This document shows positions 51,139 to 59,532 of a DNA stretch of 64,000 nucleotides, one piece after another (the first letter of the stretch is position 1; each line of letters starts with the position of its first letter). The stretch covers positions 4,826,501 through 4,890,500 of the forward strand of contig NZ_VIGB01000003.1 in assembly GCF_006636205.1 (NCBI RefSeq), in the 5' to 3' direction. The stretch comes from Kitasatospora acidiphila. Its GTDB lineage: Bacteria; Actinomycetota; Actinomycetes; Streptomycetales; Streptomycetaceae. The position numbers and the translations under genes were made by a program. Below the pieces are notes generated by a model that saw only the letters and a list, made by a program, of their open reading frames with translations, did not search any database and was not told the origin of the DNA.

Positions 51139-51456
51139 TCAGCTCCATGTGGTGCCGGCAAGCAGACCGTCGTAGGCAAGTGCTCGCATGGCGGCGTCGA
51201 AGTCGTCCCACTCGCGTTCGGGCGCGGTGAAGTGCAGGTCGAAGTAGGCGCGGGTGAGGTCGGGCTCGTGCCACTCGGTCGCGCAGCGGCAGCGGACGAA
51301 GACCTGGTGGCGGACGTTGAGGAGGAGCCAGTCGCGGCGGGCGCGGCAGTTGGGGCAGGTGATGGGGATTCCGCGGGCGTCGAGTTCACCAGGGTGGGGG
51401 ACGGCGCGGATGACGACTCGGTGATGCTCGTTGGGGTCAGAGCCAGGGTTGGTCAA
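51139..51456 (-). CDS. Small zinc-ribbon-like protein
   Basis: 105 residues from a TTG. The core CPNCRARRDWLL and VFVRCRCATEW suggest a four-Cys zinc ribbon, followed by YFDLHFTAPEREWDDFDAAM. No family recognised. It faces the kinase gene tail to tail and lies left of a strong terminator. Confidence 0.6.
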   Translation of the reverse strand: MTNPGSDPNEHHRVVIRAVPHPGELDARGIPITCPNCRARRDWLLLNVRHQVFVRCRCATEWHEPDLTRAYFDLHFTAPEREWDDFDAAMRALAYDGLLAGTTWS

Positions 51457-51505
51457 GTGGTGCCCTTCGGTGTCGGGTGACGGTCGGCAAGCACACACGA
51501 CGCAC

Positions 51506-51531
51506 GGCGGCCGGGATGGTTCCCGGCCGCC
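51506..51531. terminator. Terminator between ParB-like and zinc-ribbon genes
   Basis: Perfect 11-bp stem ggcggccggga / tcccggccgcc around tggt, 58 bp beyond the ParB-like stop. Confidence 0.85.
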
Positions 51532-51588
51532 GCAGAAAGACATCAAACCGACATCTCAGCAGGGCCGTTGACCCGCGGGCGGGGACGG

Positions 51589-52401
51589 TCAGCTGTGCTG
51601 GAGCGTTGCCTCGGGCTGGGTTTCGAGGGCGATGAGGCGGTGGGCGAGGGTGCGGGCCTTGTCGGTGAGGCCGTCGAGGACCTGGCGGGTGTGGAGGCTG
51701 TCGGGGTGGTGGGCGAGGGTCTGGAGGGCGTCCCAGCGTTCGGCGATGGCGGTCAGATACTGCTGGTCGTTGCGGACTTCCTCCTGCCGCTGGCTGAGCA
51801 GTTGGGTGGCGTCGTCGAGGGTGAGGTGGCCCTCGGTGACCTGGACGGCGAGGTCGGGGGCGTGGCGGCGGAGGTTTTCGTGCTTGGCCTGGATGGCTTC
51901 CGCCTCGGCCTTGCGCTGGCGTGCGACGTCGGCGGCGGCATCGAGTCCGAGCTTGCCGTCGCGGACCTTCTCGGCGAGGTCGCGGGCGTACTTGAGGACG
52001 GTGTTGGCGAGGGAGAGGCGGGTGCGGCTGATGTCGTGGAGCTTGGCGTGGGTGCGCAGGGAGTGTCCCGAAAGTGAAAGGAACATCGCGTGGACCATGG
52101 CGCGCTGGCCTTCGCTGAGGTGCCGGCGTACGACGTTGGACAGGTAGATGTACTCGCGCTGGTCGGTGCCGGTGTGGGTGGTGAAGCGGGGTTCGACGCC
52201 GGCGAGTTCGCAGGCGGCGAGGCGGTTGCGGCCGTCGAGGAGGACACCGTCGGGGTCGAGGACGATCGGCAGCAGAAGGCCGAACTCCTTGATGCTCTGG
52301 GCGAGGTCGTACAGCTCGTGCTCGGGGAGCATCGGGTACTGGGTGGCGTCCGGGTGGATCTTCAGGGTTGGTCTCCGTAGTGGGTGGGAGTGCCGGGGCA
52401 C
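51589..52401 (-). CDS. ParB N-terminal-domain protein
   Basis: 270 residues. ParB/Srx fold: ELYDLAQSIKEFGLLLPIVL, VLLDGRNRLAACELAGVEPR, YIYLSNVVRRHLSEGQRAMV (box II region), a helix-turn-helix HDISRTRLSLANTVLKYA, then a helical tail. On an integrative element this may act in partition, as a transcription factor or as a CTP-switch adaptor of transfer. Start GTG at 52401 lies in a GC hairpin; the domain itself starts near LKIHPDATQYPM. Downstream of the relaxase gene on the same strand. Confidence 0.83.
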   Translation of the reverse strand: MPRHSHPLRRPTLKIHPDATQYPMLPEHELYDLAQSIKEFGLLLPIVLDPDGVLLDGRNRLAACELAGVEPRFTTHTGTDQREYIYLSNVVRRHLSEGQRAMVHAMFLSLSGHSLRTHAKLHDISRTRLSLANTVLKYARDLAEKVRDGKLGLDAAADVARQRKAEAEAIQAKHENLRRHAPDLAVQVTEGHLTLDDATQLLSQRQEEVRNDQQYLTAIAERWDALQTLAHHPDSLHTRQVLDGLTDKARTLAHRLIALETQPEATLQHS

Positions 52402-52453
52402 CGGGCCGGTGCCCCGGCGTGGGGTGGCCTGGCGTGAAGGGCAGGGCCGTGGG

Positions 52454-54193
52454 TTAGCGGGTGTGGCGGGGCGGGGTGCCGGCCGGTGGGCGGGGTGTGG
52501 TGGTCGTGTCGGTGAGGGTGGGCTGCTGGCCGAGGGGCTTGGCGACGGGTGAGCGCAGGCGGGCGGCTTCAGCGGCCGGGTTGTGGTTGGGGTTGCGGCT
52601 GGTGTGCTGGATGCGGCCGAGGAGGACCTTGGCGGGCATGCGGGCGGTGGTGAGTTCGCGGCGGGTGGCGGCCTCCTGGAGGAGTTGTCGGGGCTGGTGG
52701 CCGAGGGCCTTGGCGTCGGCGAGGACGGTGGCCAGGGCGGGCCAGTTGGGGTCGGCGAGGATTCGGGCGGCGTGGTCGGGGACGGCGGAACGGATGTCCC
52801 CGGCGAGGGTGTTGGCGACCTCCGGTTTCGGTTGGCGGTGGGCGAGGGCGGCGAGTTGGTCGGCGGCGGCGTGGTCGTAGGTGGCCTGGAGGTGCTGGAC
52901 GGCCTGCTGGGCGGCGTGGGCCTGCTGCTGGTGGCCTCGGGCCTGGTGCCAGCGGCTGGTGAGGATCGCTGCCCACACGAGGGCCGCGATCATCACGGTG
53001 AGGGCGTTGCCGTCGGGCCCGTCGCCCGCGTGGATGATGTCGCGGGCGGCCCGGCGAAGGTCGGCGGCGGCCTGGTGGTCGGCGCGGATCTGGGAGCGCT
53101 GGGCTCGCGCGAACGCCCGTGTGGCGGCTCGCAGTTCTGCCCGCAGCTCGGTGGGTACGGTCTGGGCTGTGGCGTTGATGATGTCGCCCAGCGCGGTGAT
53201 CTGCGCCTGCGCCAGCGAGCCATCCCCATCCCCGCCGCCGGCAGCGTCGTCGGTGAGGTGCTGGTGGGCGTGGTCGAGGGCGTCGGTGGTGCGCTGCCAA
53301 CTGCTGGAAGGCCGGTTGCGCCGGGCGGTGGGGTGCTCCTCGGGTGCGGTGACGGCGAGGAGGGTCTGGAGCCTGGGGAGGGATAGGTCGGGGGCGATCT
53401 TGCCGCCGGGGATGTAGATCTGCTCGCCCTTGGCGTTGAGGTCGCCGGGCCGTCCGACGGAGTAGCCCTGGAGGTCGCCCGAGGGGAGGCGGCGCGGCTT
53501 GACCTCGACGCCGTCGGCCTGGAGGTAGGCGAAGAGCTCCTCGACGTTGGTGGCGTGGGGGATGGCGTCGCGGATGCGGTCCTGCAGCCAGGCGCGGCTG
53601 GTCTGCTGCCAGCCGAGGCGCTCGGCCTTGTGCATCTCGGCCTGGGTGGGACGGCGCTCGCCGGTACCGTCGCCAGGCTGGACCTGGTGGAGGCCGAGTT
53701 CCTTCTCGATCAGGCGGGCCTCGGCCTGGGCGTTCTTGCCGCTGTTGTGGCGCTTGGGTCGGCGGCCGTCATGGCGGACGGTGGTGGCGAGGATGTGGAT
53801 GTGGTCGTCGGCGTGGCGGACGGCGATCCAGCGGCAGCCGTGCGGGTCGCGGTCGGGGGCGATGCCGGCGGCGTGGACGATGCGGCGGGCGATCTCGCCC
53901 CATTCGGCGTCGGAGAGGTAGCGGTCGGTCTTGGCGGCGCGGACGGGGCAGTGCCAGACGTGGTCGGTGACCTTCTTGCCGAAGCCGCTGTTGCGCAGGT
54001 TGACCGGCTCGTCGAGGATCCGGGCGAGCTGGGTGAGGGTGGCGTGCGGGTCTCGTCCGGGGTCGCGCAGGCCGAGCGGGCTGAAGGAGGCGACGATGTG
54101 CGGGTCGAGGTGTTCGTCGTTGCGGCCGGGCCCGTAGAGGTAGGCGAGCAGTCCGCGGGTGTTGTTGCCGGGGTCCTTGATGGAGGGGATCAC
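52454..54193 (-). CDS. Relaxase (MobA/VirD2-like)
   Basis: 579 residues. The N-terminal relaxase domain has the metal-binding triad in RHADDHIHILATTVRHDGRR and an N-terminal motif region GNNTRGLLAYLYGPGRNDEH; the nicking Tyr candidate is in that region. It nicks oriT and pilots single-stranded DNA to a recipient. The C-terminal 300 residues are Ala/Gln-rich helices with one hydrophobic segment (ALTVMIAALVWAAILTSRWH). The GTG start overlaps the MobC stop (GTGA). Confidence 0.88.
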   Translation of the reverse strand: MIPSIKDPGNNTRGLLAYLYGPGRNDEHLDPHIVASFSPLGLRDPGRDPHATLTQLARILDEPVNLRNSGFGKKVTDHVWHCPVRAAKTDRYLSDAEWGEIARRIVHAAGIAPDRDPHGCRWIAVRHADDHIHILATTVRHDGRRPKRHNSGKNAQAEARLIEKELGLHQVQPGDGTGERRPTQAEMHKAERLGWQQTSRAWLQDRIRDAIPHATNVEELFAYLQADGVEVKPRRLPSGDLQGYSVGRPGDLNAKGEQIYIPGGKIAPDLSLPRLQTLLAVTAPEEHPTARRNRPSSSWQRTTDALDHAHQHLTDDAAGGGDGDGSLAQAQITALGDIINATAQTVPTELRAELRAATRAFARAQRSQIRADHQAAADLRRAARDIIHAGDGPDGNALTVMIAALVWAAILTSRWHQARGHQQQAHAAQQAVQHLQATYDHAAADQLAALAHRQPKPEVANTLAGDIRSAVPDHAARILADPNWPALATVLADAKALGHQPRQLLQEAATRRELTTARMPAKVLLGRIQHTSRNPNHNPAAEAARLRSPVAKPLGQQPTLTDTTTTPRPPAGTPPRHTR

Positions 54194-55020
54194 GTGCTGG
54201 CGCCTCCTTCGGGGCGGGTGGTGGGTATGAGCAGGGCTTCGGCGATGTCGGTCAGCAGGTGGTCGAGGCGTTCCAGGCGTTCGCCGATGTCGGGTTCGAC
54301 GCGGTCGTCGCGGTGGAGCACGTGGACGAGTTGGTTGATGTTGTTGCCGATGCGGCCGATCTGGTGGAGGACCTCGGCGCGGAACATCTGGAGGGCGAGG
54401 CGGTCGGTGTGCAGGGGCAGGTCGACGGTGAACTCGCCCCGGATGAAGGCCAGCGAGATGTCGCCGAGGTATCCGGAGATCGTGTTCCCGTAGCCGTGGC
54501 GGTCGGCGGCATCGAGCAACTCGGCGTGCTCCGATGGGGTGTAGCTGACCGGTCCGACCCGCTCCTTGCGGCGGGTTCCGGTGTGCGGCCGGATCTTGCC
54601 CTTGGGCATCGGCTGGGCGCCGGCGGGAGCGTTCAGTTTCGGGACGTCGAGGGCGGCGGTGTTCTCGTGCAGGAACGCGGCACGGGCGACGCGGATGCTC
54701 TCGTCATCGACGCTGGCGGGCGGCTCGGTGCTCGGCTGGTTGGTGTGGGTGCGGGCGAGGATGTCGAGCTGCAGCGTGTTGAGTTCGTCCGGGCCGAGGG
54801 CCTTTGCCTGGTCCAGCGCGCCCTCGCGCCGGACCTCCTCCGCCACCCCCGGGGCGGAGGACCCCAGACCCGCGCGAAGTGTCGGAGACTGGGTACAACT
54901 GGCTACGCCAGGAGCGGAGTTGCCGAACGCGCGGAGTAGACGGCCGATCAGCCTACCGCCTTTGGCGTCCTGTGCGGGGACGGTTTCGGCGAGGGTGTGC
55001 CGGTCGTGTGGGGCGGGCAT
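54190..55020 (-). CDS. MobC-like relaxosome accessory protein
   Basis: 276 residues. The C-terminal part (YTPSEHAELLDAADRHGYGN, ALQMFRAEVLHQIGRIGNNI, NQLVHVLHRDDRVEPDI) matches MobC/mobilisation-protein ribbon-helix-like regions that help the relaxase open oriT. The first 100 residues are variable and include an internal repeat of SAPGVA units, with GC-rich repeats in the DNA. Coupled to the relaxase gene by GTGA. Confidence 0.8.
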   Translation of the reverse strand: MPAPHDRHTLAETVPAQDAKGGRLIGRLLRAFGNSAPGVASCTQSPTLRAGLGSSAPGVAEEVRREGALDQAKALGPDELNTLQLDILARTHTNQPSTEPPASVDDESIRVARAAFLHENTAALDVPKLNAPAGAQPMPKGKIRPHTGTRRKERVGPVSYTPSEHAELLDAADRHGYGNTISGYLGDISLAFIRGEFTVDLPLHTDRLALQMFRAEVLHQIGRIGNNINQLVHVLHRDDRVEPDIGERLERLDHLLTDIAEALLIPTTRPEGGAST

Positions 55021-55264
55021 GGGGTCCTCCGGATTTACTGTCGGGACGCGCTGGTGGCGGGCGCGGGGTGTGCGGGGATACGGCGTGATCGTCCGGCTGG
55101 GATCCCGGTTCGGCTGTGCGGGATATCCGGTGCAGAAGGCGGGAGTTCGGGACTTCCGGAGCGTCCGGGCGGGCGCGTGCGAGTTCCGGTGAACGCCGGT
55201 CAGTGCTGGTGAGGGGCCGCTCGCCCGGATCGGTTGGGCCGGTGCTCGGGCGAGCGGCGGGGCG
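55021..55264. other. Spacer upstream of MobC; candidate oriT region
   Basis: 244 bp without a gene. It is the promoter region of the mob operon and the expected place for oriT, but I cannot identify a nic site. Short GC inverted repeats (cccggttc, ggcgggagttcgggac) are present and not decisive. Confidence 0.4.
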
Positions 55265-56140
55265 TCAGGCAGCCGAGGGCTGGGCTTGGGACTCGGCCTG
55301 CTGGGAGGCCTGCTCGTCCTTGAAGCGCTGGGTCAGCTTGCCGAGGCGGTCGCTGGCGATTGGTATGCCGGCCTCGCGCAGGGCCGTCCGGATCACGGCC
55401 TGGGTGGGGCCGTTCTCTTCGACGGCCGGGCGGGCGATCTCGGCCAGCTCGTCCATGGAAGCGGCGGGCCTGCGTCCGGTGCGCTTGGCCCCGAGCACCG
55501 GTTCCCGCCCGGCGGGTTGGACGGCGTCGCCGAGTACAACCACCGGCTCGTCGTCGGACAGGGCATCCTGTCCCGCTTCCGCCACCGGAGCGGGCTCGGC
55601 TGCCGGCCTCAGGCTGGCCCTGCCATCCGCCGCGGGTGCATCGGTGGTGGGGGTTGTGCCATCTGAGGGAAGGTCGGGCTCGGCCGCTCCCGCAGCCGGG
55701 CGCGGGGCGGTGGCGGTGGTCGGGCTGTGGAGTCGGCGCAGGATGATCGGGCCGACGTGCCCCCAGCCGAGCAGGAGGACTGGCGCCACAGCGTCGAGGA
55801 AGGCGCGTCCGTAGTGCTGCGCGAGGACGGGTTCGGCGGTGTTGAGGCCGAGGGTGAGCAGGCCGCACAGGTGGAGCAGGCGGGTGACGGCGCGCAGCTC
55901 GTCGGGGGTGCCGGTGGCGGACAGGTAGTGCAGGGCGACCAGCAGCCCGACGACGGACAGGTCCACCATCGGGGCGATCAGCGGCGCGATGGGGTGCGCG
56001 ACGCCGAGCCGCAAGGCCAGGGCCCAGACGTTGCCGAAGGAGAAGGTGAAGGCGAGGCAGGCGGTGGCGGCCATGACCAGGGTGATCGTGAAACGGCCGA
56101 AGATGCCGGCCGGGCGGGTGGCCGACGGGATGGTGCTCAT
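55265..56140 (-). CDS. DUF2637 membrane protein (Spd-like)
   Basis: 291 residues. The first 125 residues contain four predicted helices (ITLVMAATACLAFTFSFGNV, IAPLIAPMVDLSVVGLLVAL, LLHLCGLLTLGLNTAEPVL, FLDAVAPVLLLGWGHVGPII), the DUF2637 pattern found on actinomycete plasmids and conjugative elements near transfer genes. A linker follows and then a small helical domain (MDELAEIARPAVEENGPTQA), which may bind DNA. Probably assists spreading or transfer. Confidence 0.83.
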   Translation of the reverse strand: MSTIPSATRPAGIFGRFTITLVMAATACLAFTFSFGNVWALALRLGVAHPIAPLIAPMVDLSVVGLLVALHYLSATGTPDELRAVTRLLHLCGLLTLGLNTAEPVLAQHYGRAFLDAVAPVLLLGWGHVGPIILRRLHSPTTATAPRPAAGAAEPDLPSDGTTPTTDAPAADGRASLRPAAEPAPVAEAGQDALSDDEPVVVLGDAVQPAGREPVLGAKRTGRRPAASMDELAEIARPAVEENGPTQAVIRTALREAGIPIASDRLGKLTQRFKDEQASQQAESQAQPSAA

Positions 56141-56292
56141 GTGGGCAGTGGTCCTCGGGAGCGCGGTGGGGATGGATGCTGGAATGCCGTCTTTGCCGTC
56201 TTGCCGTTGCAGGGTGGGCTCGGCAGAGGCGGGCGCGGCTGGCCGGTGGCGTCTTGGACGCAGCGGTGTTCACTCTCGGGACGGTGCGCGTA

Positions 56293-56583
56293 TCCGTCTT
56301 GGGACTCGTACCCGTCCCGGCGGCATGGGCCTGTGACCTGTGGTTTTACGGCAGGGACGGTTGGGACGGCACAAGACGGATGTGTTTCCCGTCCCGGGCG
56401 GGCCCGCCGCTCGCGCCGGGGTTCGGGCGGCGGCGGGCCGGTGGCGGAGTGGGATGGTTGCCGTCCTGCAGGTGGTGTCCTGCCGTCCCGGGACGGATAC
56501 GGCTTCCGTCTTGGGAGGCCGATCCGTCTCGGCAGCGGGTGCTGTGACTTGCGCTGTTACGGCAGGGACGGCAGGGACGGCAA
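56293..56583. repeat. Pair of about 80-bp imperfect direct repeats
   Basis: Copy A (56293-56372) and copy B (56505-56583) align without real gaps: tccgtcttggga, a cccggcggc-type stretch, ctgtgac, then ttacggcagggacgg and a second gggacggc. The whole 457-bp spacer (56141-56597) is also rich in shorter ccgtctt and gggacgg motifs. No gene is present. Candidate origin, oriT or multi-site operator. Confidence 0.75.
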
Positions 56584-56597
56584 CCGGTGAGGGCCCG

Positions 56598-57932
56598 TCA
56601 GCCTCTCGCGCCCGTGCCCATGGCGCTGGGGGCCTGGGGGTGGACGCTCGGGCAGTACCGCCGCCAGGCGTCGGCGAACTTGTGGCGCGTGTAGCCCTTG
56701 CGCTGGGTCCCGTCCCCGATGCGGACGTTGCCGGAGGAGATGCCGAACTCGCGGAGCATCGCACCGAGTCCACGCGGGGTCAGTCCGCCCCGGCCGGACT
56801 CCGCCCACGGGGCCTCGGGGTCGCCGTTGAGGGTGAACAGCAGCTGGTCGGTGGTGATGCCGTCCGGCTCGTTGTTGGCGTGGAAGATCCGGCGGATGTC
56901 GGCGAGGATCCGCGCCCCGCCGGGGTTCTCCTCCTCGGTCTTCGCCTCGGCATCGACCATGCGCTTGCACGCTTGGCGGGCGAGGCGGGGCCAGGGGCCG
57001 CCGGCGAGGTCGGCGACGATCACCAGGGGCTCCCAGGTGTCGGCGGCGCGGTCCTCGACCGGCATGCTCGGTTCCAGGTGCAGGGCCGGGTCCGCCAACG
57101 GGGCGGTCCAGCGGGCGATCCGGTCCCGAATCCCGTGCAGGGCGGGGCTGTCGCGCTTGGTCCGGTATGGCGCGACCTTCTCACCCTCGGCACGTCGGCG
57201 CATGCGGATCACGATCGAACGGTCCATGACCGTGTCCGGCAGGTCGCCGATCCCGGCGATGGCGGCCATCGCGAAGGTGTGGAAGCGGCGCGGGGTGTGA
57301 TCGTTGCCGACAACACGCAGCACGTACCGGTCGCGCTGGTGCCCGGCGTTCAGCAGGCCGCGCATCTCCTCGTTCTTCTCCGCCATCTTCGGGCTGCCGA
57401 AGATGGTGTCCGCCTCGTCCACCAGCAGGGTCGGCGGCTCCTCGGTGATCGAGCGGAACACCGCGGCTGGGGTCGAGTTGACCGTCAGCACCGGCTGATG
57501 GACCGTCTCGGTGAGCACGTCGAGCAGCCGCGACTTGCCGCAGCGCTTGGCGGGACCGACCACCGCCAGGCGCGGGGCATGCTGCCACGAGCCCTGCAGG
57601 TGGGTCGCCGCCACCCACAGCGTCGCGGCATCCAGCGCCTCCTCGGAGGGCAGGATCACGAACTTGGCGATCAGGGCCTTCAGCTGCGCGAGCAAGTCGG
57701 CGCCCTCGGTCGCTTCGGTGTCCGGCATCAGGTCGATCTCGTCCGGGGCCGTGGGTGCGGCAGGTGCCGCCTCCTCGTGGACCTGTCCACAGTCTGTGGA
57801 CAGGTCCACGGCCTGCTGGGTGGGCAGGTAGGCGCCGGGCTCGCCAGGCTTGGCGACGGGTGGCCATAGGGCAGGGGACGTGCCCGCTGAAGGGGGTACG
57901 GGGGAGGGGCGGGAGGCGGTAGCCTCGCTCAT
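56598..57932 (-). CDS. DUF3631 helicase/ATPase-like protein
   Basis: 444 residues. Walker A LAVVGPAKRCGKSRLLDVLT, Walker B TLLVDEADTIFG, sensor-like FAMAAIAGIGDLPDTVMDRS and the DUF3631 C-terminal part (MVDAEAKTEEENPGGARILA, RGGLTPRGLGAMLREFGISS). DUF3631 proteins sit on plasmids and integrative elements and are thought to be replication helicase/primase-like. The ATG at 57932 follows GAGGA. Its leader (57933-58047) is a duplicate of the leader of the excisionase gene. Confidence 0.82.
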   Translation of the reverse strand: MSEATASRPSPVPPSAGTSPALWPPVAKPGEPGAYLPTQQAVDLSTDCGQVHEEAAPAAPTAPDEIDLMPDTEATEGADLLAQLKALIAKFVILPSEEALDAATLWVAATHLQGSWQHAPRLAVVGPAKRCGKSRLLDVLTETVHQPVLTVNSTPAAVFRSITEEPPTLLVDEADTIFGSPKMAEKNEEMRGLLNAGHQRDRYVLRVVGNDHTPRRFHTFAMAAIAGIGDLPDTVMDRSIVIRMRRRAEGEKVAPYRTKRDSPALHGIRDRIARWTAPLADPALHLEPSMPVEDRAADTWEPLVIVADLAGGPWPRLARQACKRMVDAEAKTEEENPGGARILADIRRIFHANNEPDGITTDQLLFTLNGDPEAPWAESGRGGLTPRGLGAMLREFGISSGNVRIGDGTQRKGYTRHKFADAWRRYCPSVHPQAPSAMGTGARG

Positions 57933-58047
57933 GGAGATCCTCACTCGGCGGCTCCGGGGGGCAACCCGGTTCGCCGTAGGTCGACTGTCCTGGGATGGGC
58001 GGTGGCGAGATTTCCGATCGGCCCCCGGTGTTCGTAGCGCCGGGGGC
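57933..58047 (-). promoter_or_regulatory. Duplicated structured leader of the DUF3631 gene
   Basis: Read toward the gene it has a hairpin (gcccccggcgctacgaacac then cgggggc), then ccaccgcccatcccaggaca, gtcg, gttgcccc, and GAGGA before ATG. The same elements in the same order precede the excisionase gene. On the opposite strand the hairpin is followed by gttttttc and could end transcription there. Confidence 0.75.
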
Positions 58048-58328
58048 TTCGCGTTTTTTCTCGGGACACTCGGGCCGCCGTTCGGCCCGGTCTAACCTCC
58101 TTCCGGTTGGATTCTTCATGCTGACGGGATCGTTTGTAGCACCACGCGCAAGCCGCTGTCAAGCGATAGGCGCATGGATTTCTCAACCTGGGCCAGCATC
58201 TCTACTGGCGAGGATGATGGTGGAGATTTCGTGTAGATCAGCTCAACCGCTTGAAGGTTGGCCATCCCATGCTGCTACAGTCTTTTCATCGCCGCGTTGC
58301 CACTGCTCGCAATCGAAGGGAGGTTGGT
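58048..58328. other. Lower-GC promoter region of the XRE regulator
   Basis: 281 bp without a gene, more AT-rich than its surroundings (gatttcgtgtagatcagctc). It must hold the divergent promoters of the XRE and DUF3631 genes. GGGAGG before 58329 is the ribosome site. Confidence 0.5.
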
Positions 58329-58850
58329 ATGGTCAACCCCATGGTGCATCGCTTCAAGGCCCTGGAGGGCGAGGCCCTCGTGGCCCACAACCTGAAGGTC
58401 CTGCGCAAGGCAGCCCGCCTCTCCCAGGAGGACGTGGCCGAGCGCATGACCCGGCTCGGCTTCAAGTTCCACCAGACCCAGGTCGCCAAGATCGAGAACG
58501 GCACCCGCCCGGTCCGTTTCGACGAGGTGATCGGCCTGGCCAAGGCACTCAGCGTCCCGGCAGCCAACTTCATGACCGAGGCCGTGGCCGGCCCCGACGA
58601 ACCGGACTACGAGCTGCAGGAAGCCGGCTTCCGCGTCCAAGCCGCCGAGCAGGAGTGGAGAACCGCCCACGACCTCGAACAGGCGGCCAAGGCCCGGCTG
58701 GACGAAGCCGAGCGCGAGTACAACGAGATCGCCGACCGCCTCGCGGCCCAAGGCATCGACGTCGGCCCCGAGAGCTCCGAGCCCGAGTGGTACCCGGCGC
58801 CCAACTCGCCCTGGGATCCGCTCCGCAAGGACCCCTCGGCCGACCGGTAG
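58329..58850 (+). CDS. XRE-type repressor of the element
   Basis: 173 residues. Helix-turn-helix LRKAARLSQEDVAERMTRLG, FHQTQVAKIENGTRPVRFDE; the C-terminal half is a coiled coil (AAEQEWRTAHDLEQAAKARL, DEAEREYNEIADRLAAQGID). The start ATG at 58329 follows GGGAGG; in-frame codons before it are not conserved-looking. Located between DUF3631 and excisionase/integrase genes, it is the probable switch for excision and replication. Confidence 0.87.
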   Translation: MVNPMVHRFKALEGEALVAHNLKVLRKAARLSQEDVAERMTRLGFKFHQTQVAKIENGTRPVRFDEVIGLAKALSVPAANFMTEAVAGPDEPDYELQEAGFRVQAAEQEWRTAHDLEQAAKARLDEAEREYNEIADRLAAQGIDVGPESSEPEWYPAPNSPWDPLRKDPSADR

Positions 58851-59107
58851 GCCTGCTCGTGCAGCCCGCCTTGGGGCGCGACGGCCGTACGGCCATCGTC
58901 TCCGCGACCCGGCCGAAACCGTGAAGAGGCCGACCCAGCCCGCGGGGCCAAGATCTTTTTAGGTTCCTGGCCGGGGCCGCCGTAGTGTCCCCGTCCCGCC
59001 CGCTGCACCAGCCTGCTCAGCGGTGAAGGGATCGCCTTTTTGGAGAACGGCCGGACTCGCTCCTACCGTCTCCCCGCTGCCCTGACCGCCTCATCCCCGC
59101 TGTCCGA
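58851..59107. other. Spacer after the XRE gene
   Basis: No gene supported. A weak hairpin with a T run (gcggtgaagggatcgccttttt, about 59020-59041) may end XRE transcription, and aagatcttttt at 58950 is AT-rich. The excisionase promoter should lie here. Confidence 0.45.
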
Positions 59108-59216
59108 CCCTCGGTGCTACGAACACCGAGGGCTGCCATGCGGGTTCATCTGTCCACCGCCCATCCCAACAGTCGCCACGGCGGCGCGTTGCCCCGCGCC
59201 GCTGGGAGGAATGCCC
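59108..59216 (+). promoter_or_regulatory. Duplicated structured leader of the excisionase gene
   Basis: Perfect 9-bp hairpin ccctcggtg-ctacgaa-caccgaggg (59108-59132), then ccaccgcccatcccaacagt at 59154, gttgcccc and GGGAGGA before ATG. Matches the DUF3631 leader in motif order and spacing. Confidence 0.75.
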
Positions 59217-59522
59217 ATGCCCGAAACGTCCCTGTCCCTTGCGCGTCTTGCCGGGGCGCTCGGCCTCACCGAACACCAACTCCTCGGTCTCGTCGCCAAC
59301 TGCGGTACGGAGGTGCCGGACCCGACGCTGGTCGCTCTCACGGTCGAGGAAGCCGCCCGTCGGCTCGGTGTCGGCCGGACGACGATGTACGCCCTGGTCG
59401 CGTCCGGTGAAGTCCCGTCCGTGACGATCGGCCGCCTTCGCCGAGTGCCTGCCGAGGCGCTCAAGGAGTACGTGGCCGCCCGCACACAGGCCGCCACTTC
59501 GACCGTCGCGCTCGCGGCCTGA
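59217..59522 (+). CDS. xis: Excisionase-type helix-turn-helix protein
   Basis: 101 residues. MerR/AlpA-like winged helix: ALTVEEAARRLGVGRTTMYA, LVASGEVPSVTIGRLRRVPA, EALKEYVAA. Such proteins bend att DNA so that integrase excises the element. The ATG at 59217 is six bases after GGGAGGA (the ATG at 59211 directly abuts it). The stop is ten bases before the integrase start, so the two are one operon. Preceded by the duplicated leader. Confidence 0.87.
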   Translation: MPETSLSLARLAGALGLTEHQLLGLVANCGTEVPDPTLVALTVEEAARRLGVGRTTMYALVASGEVPSVTIGRLRRVPAEALKEYVAARTQAATSTVALAA

Positions 59523-59532
59523 GGGGGAGCGA

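Noticed and set aside
51139..51546. Longer version of the zinc-ribbon gene starting at 51546
   Set aside because: The extra N-terminus is encoded by the terminator stem and is Cys/Pro-rich without a ribosome site; the TTG at 51456 is preferred.
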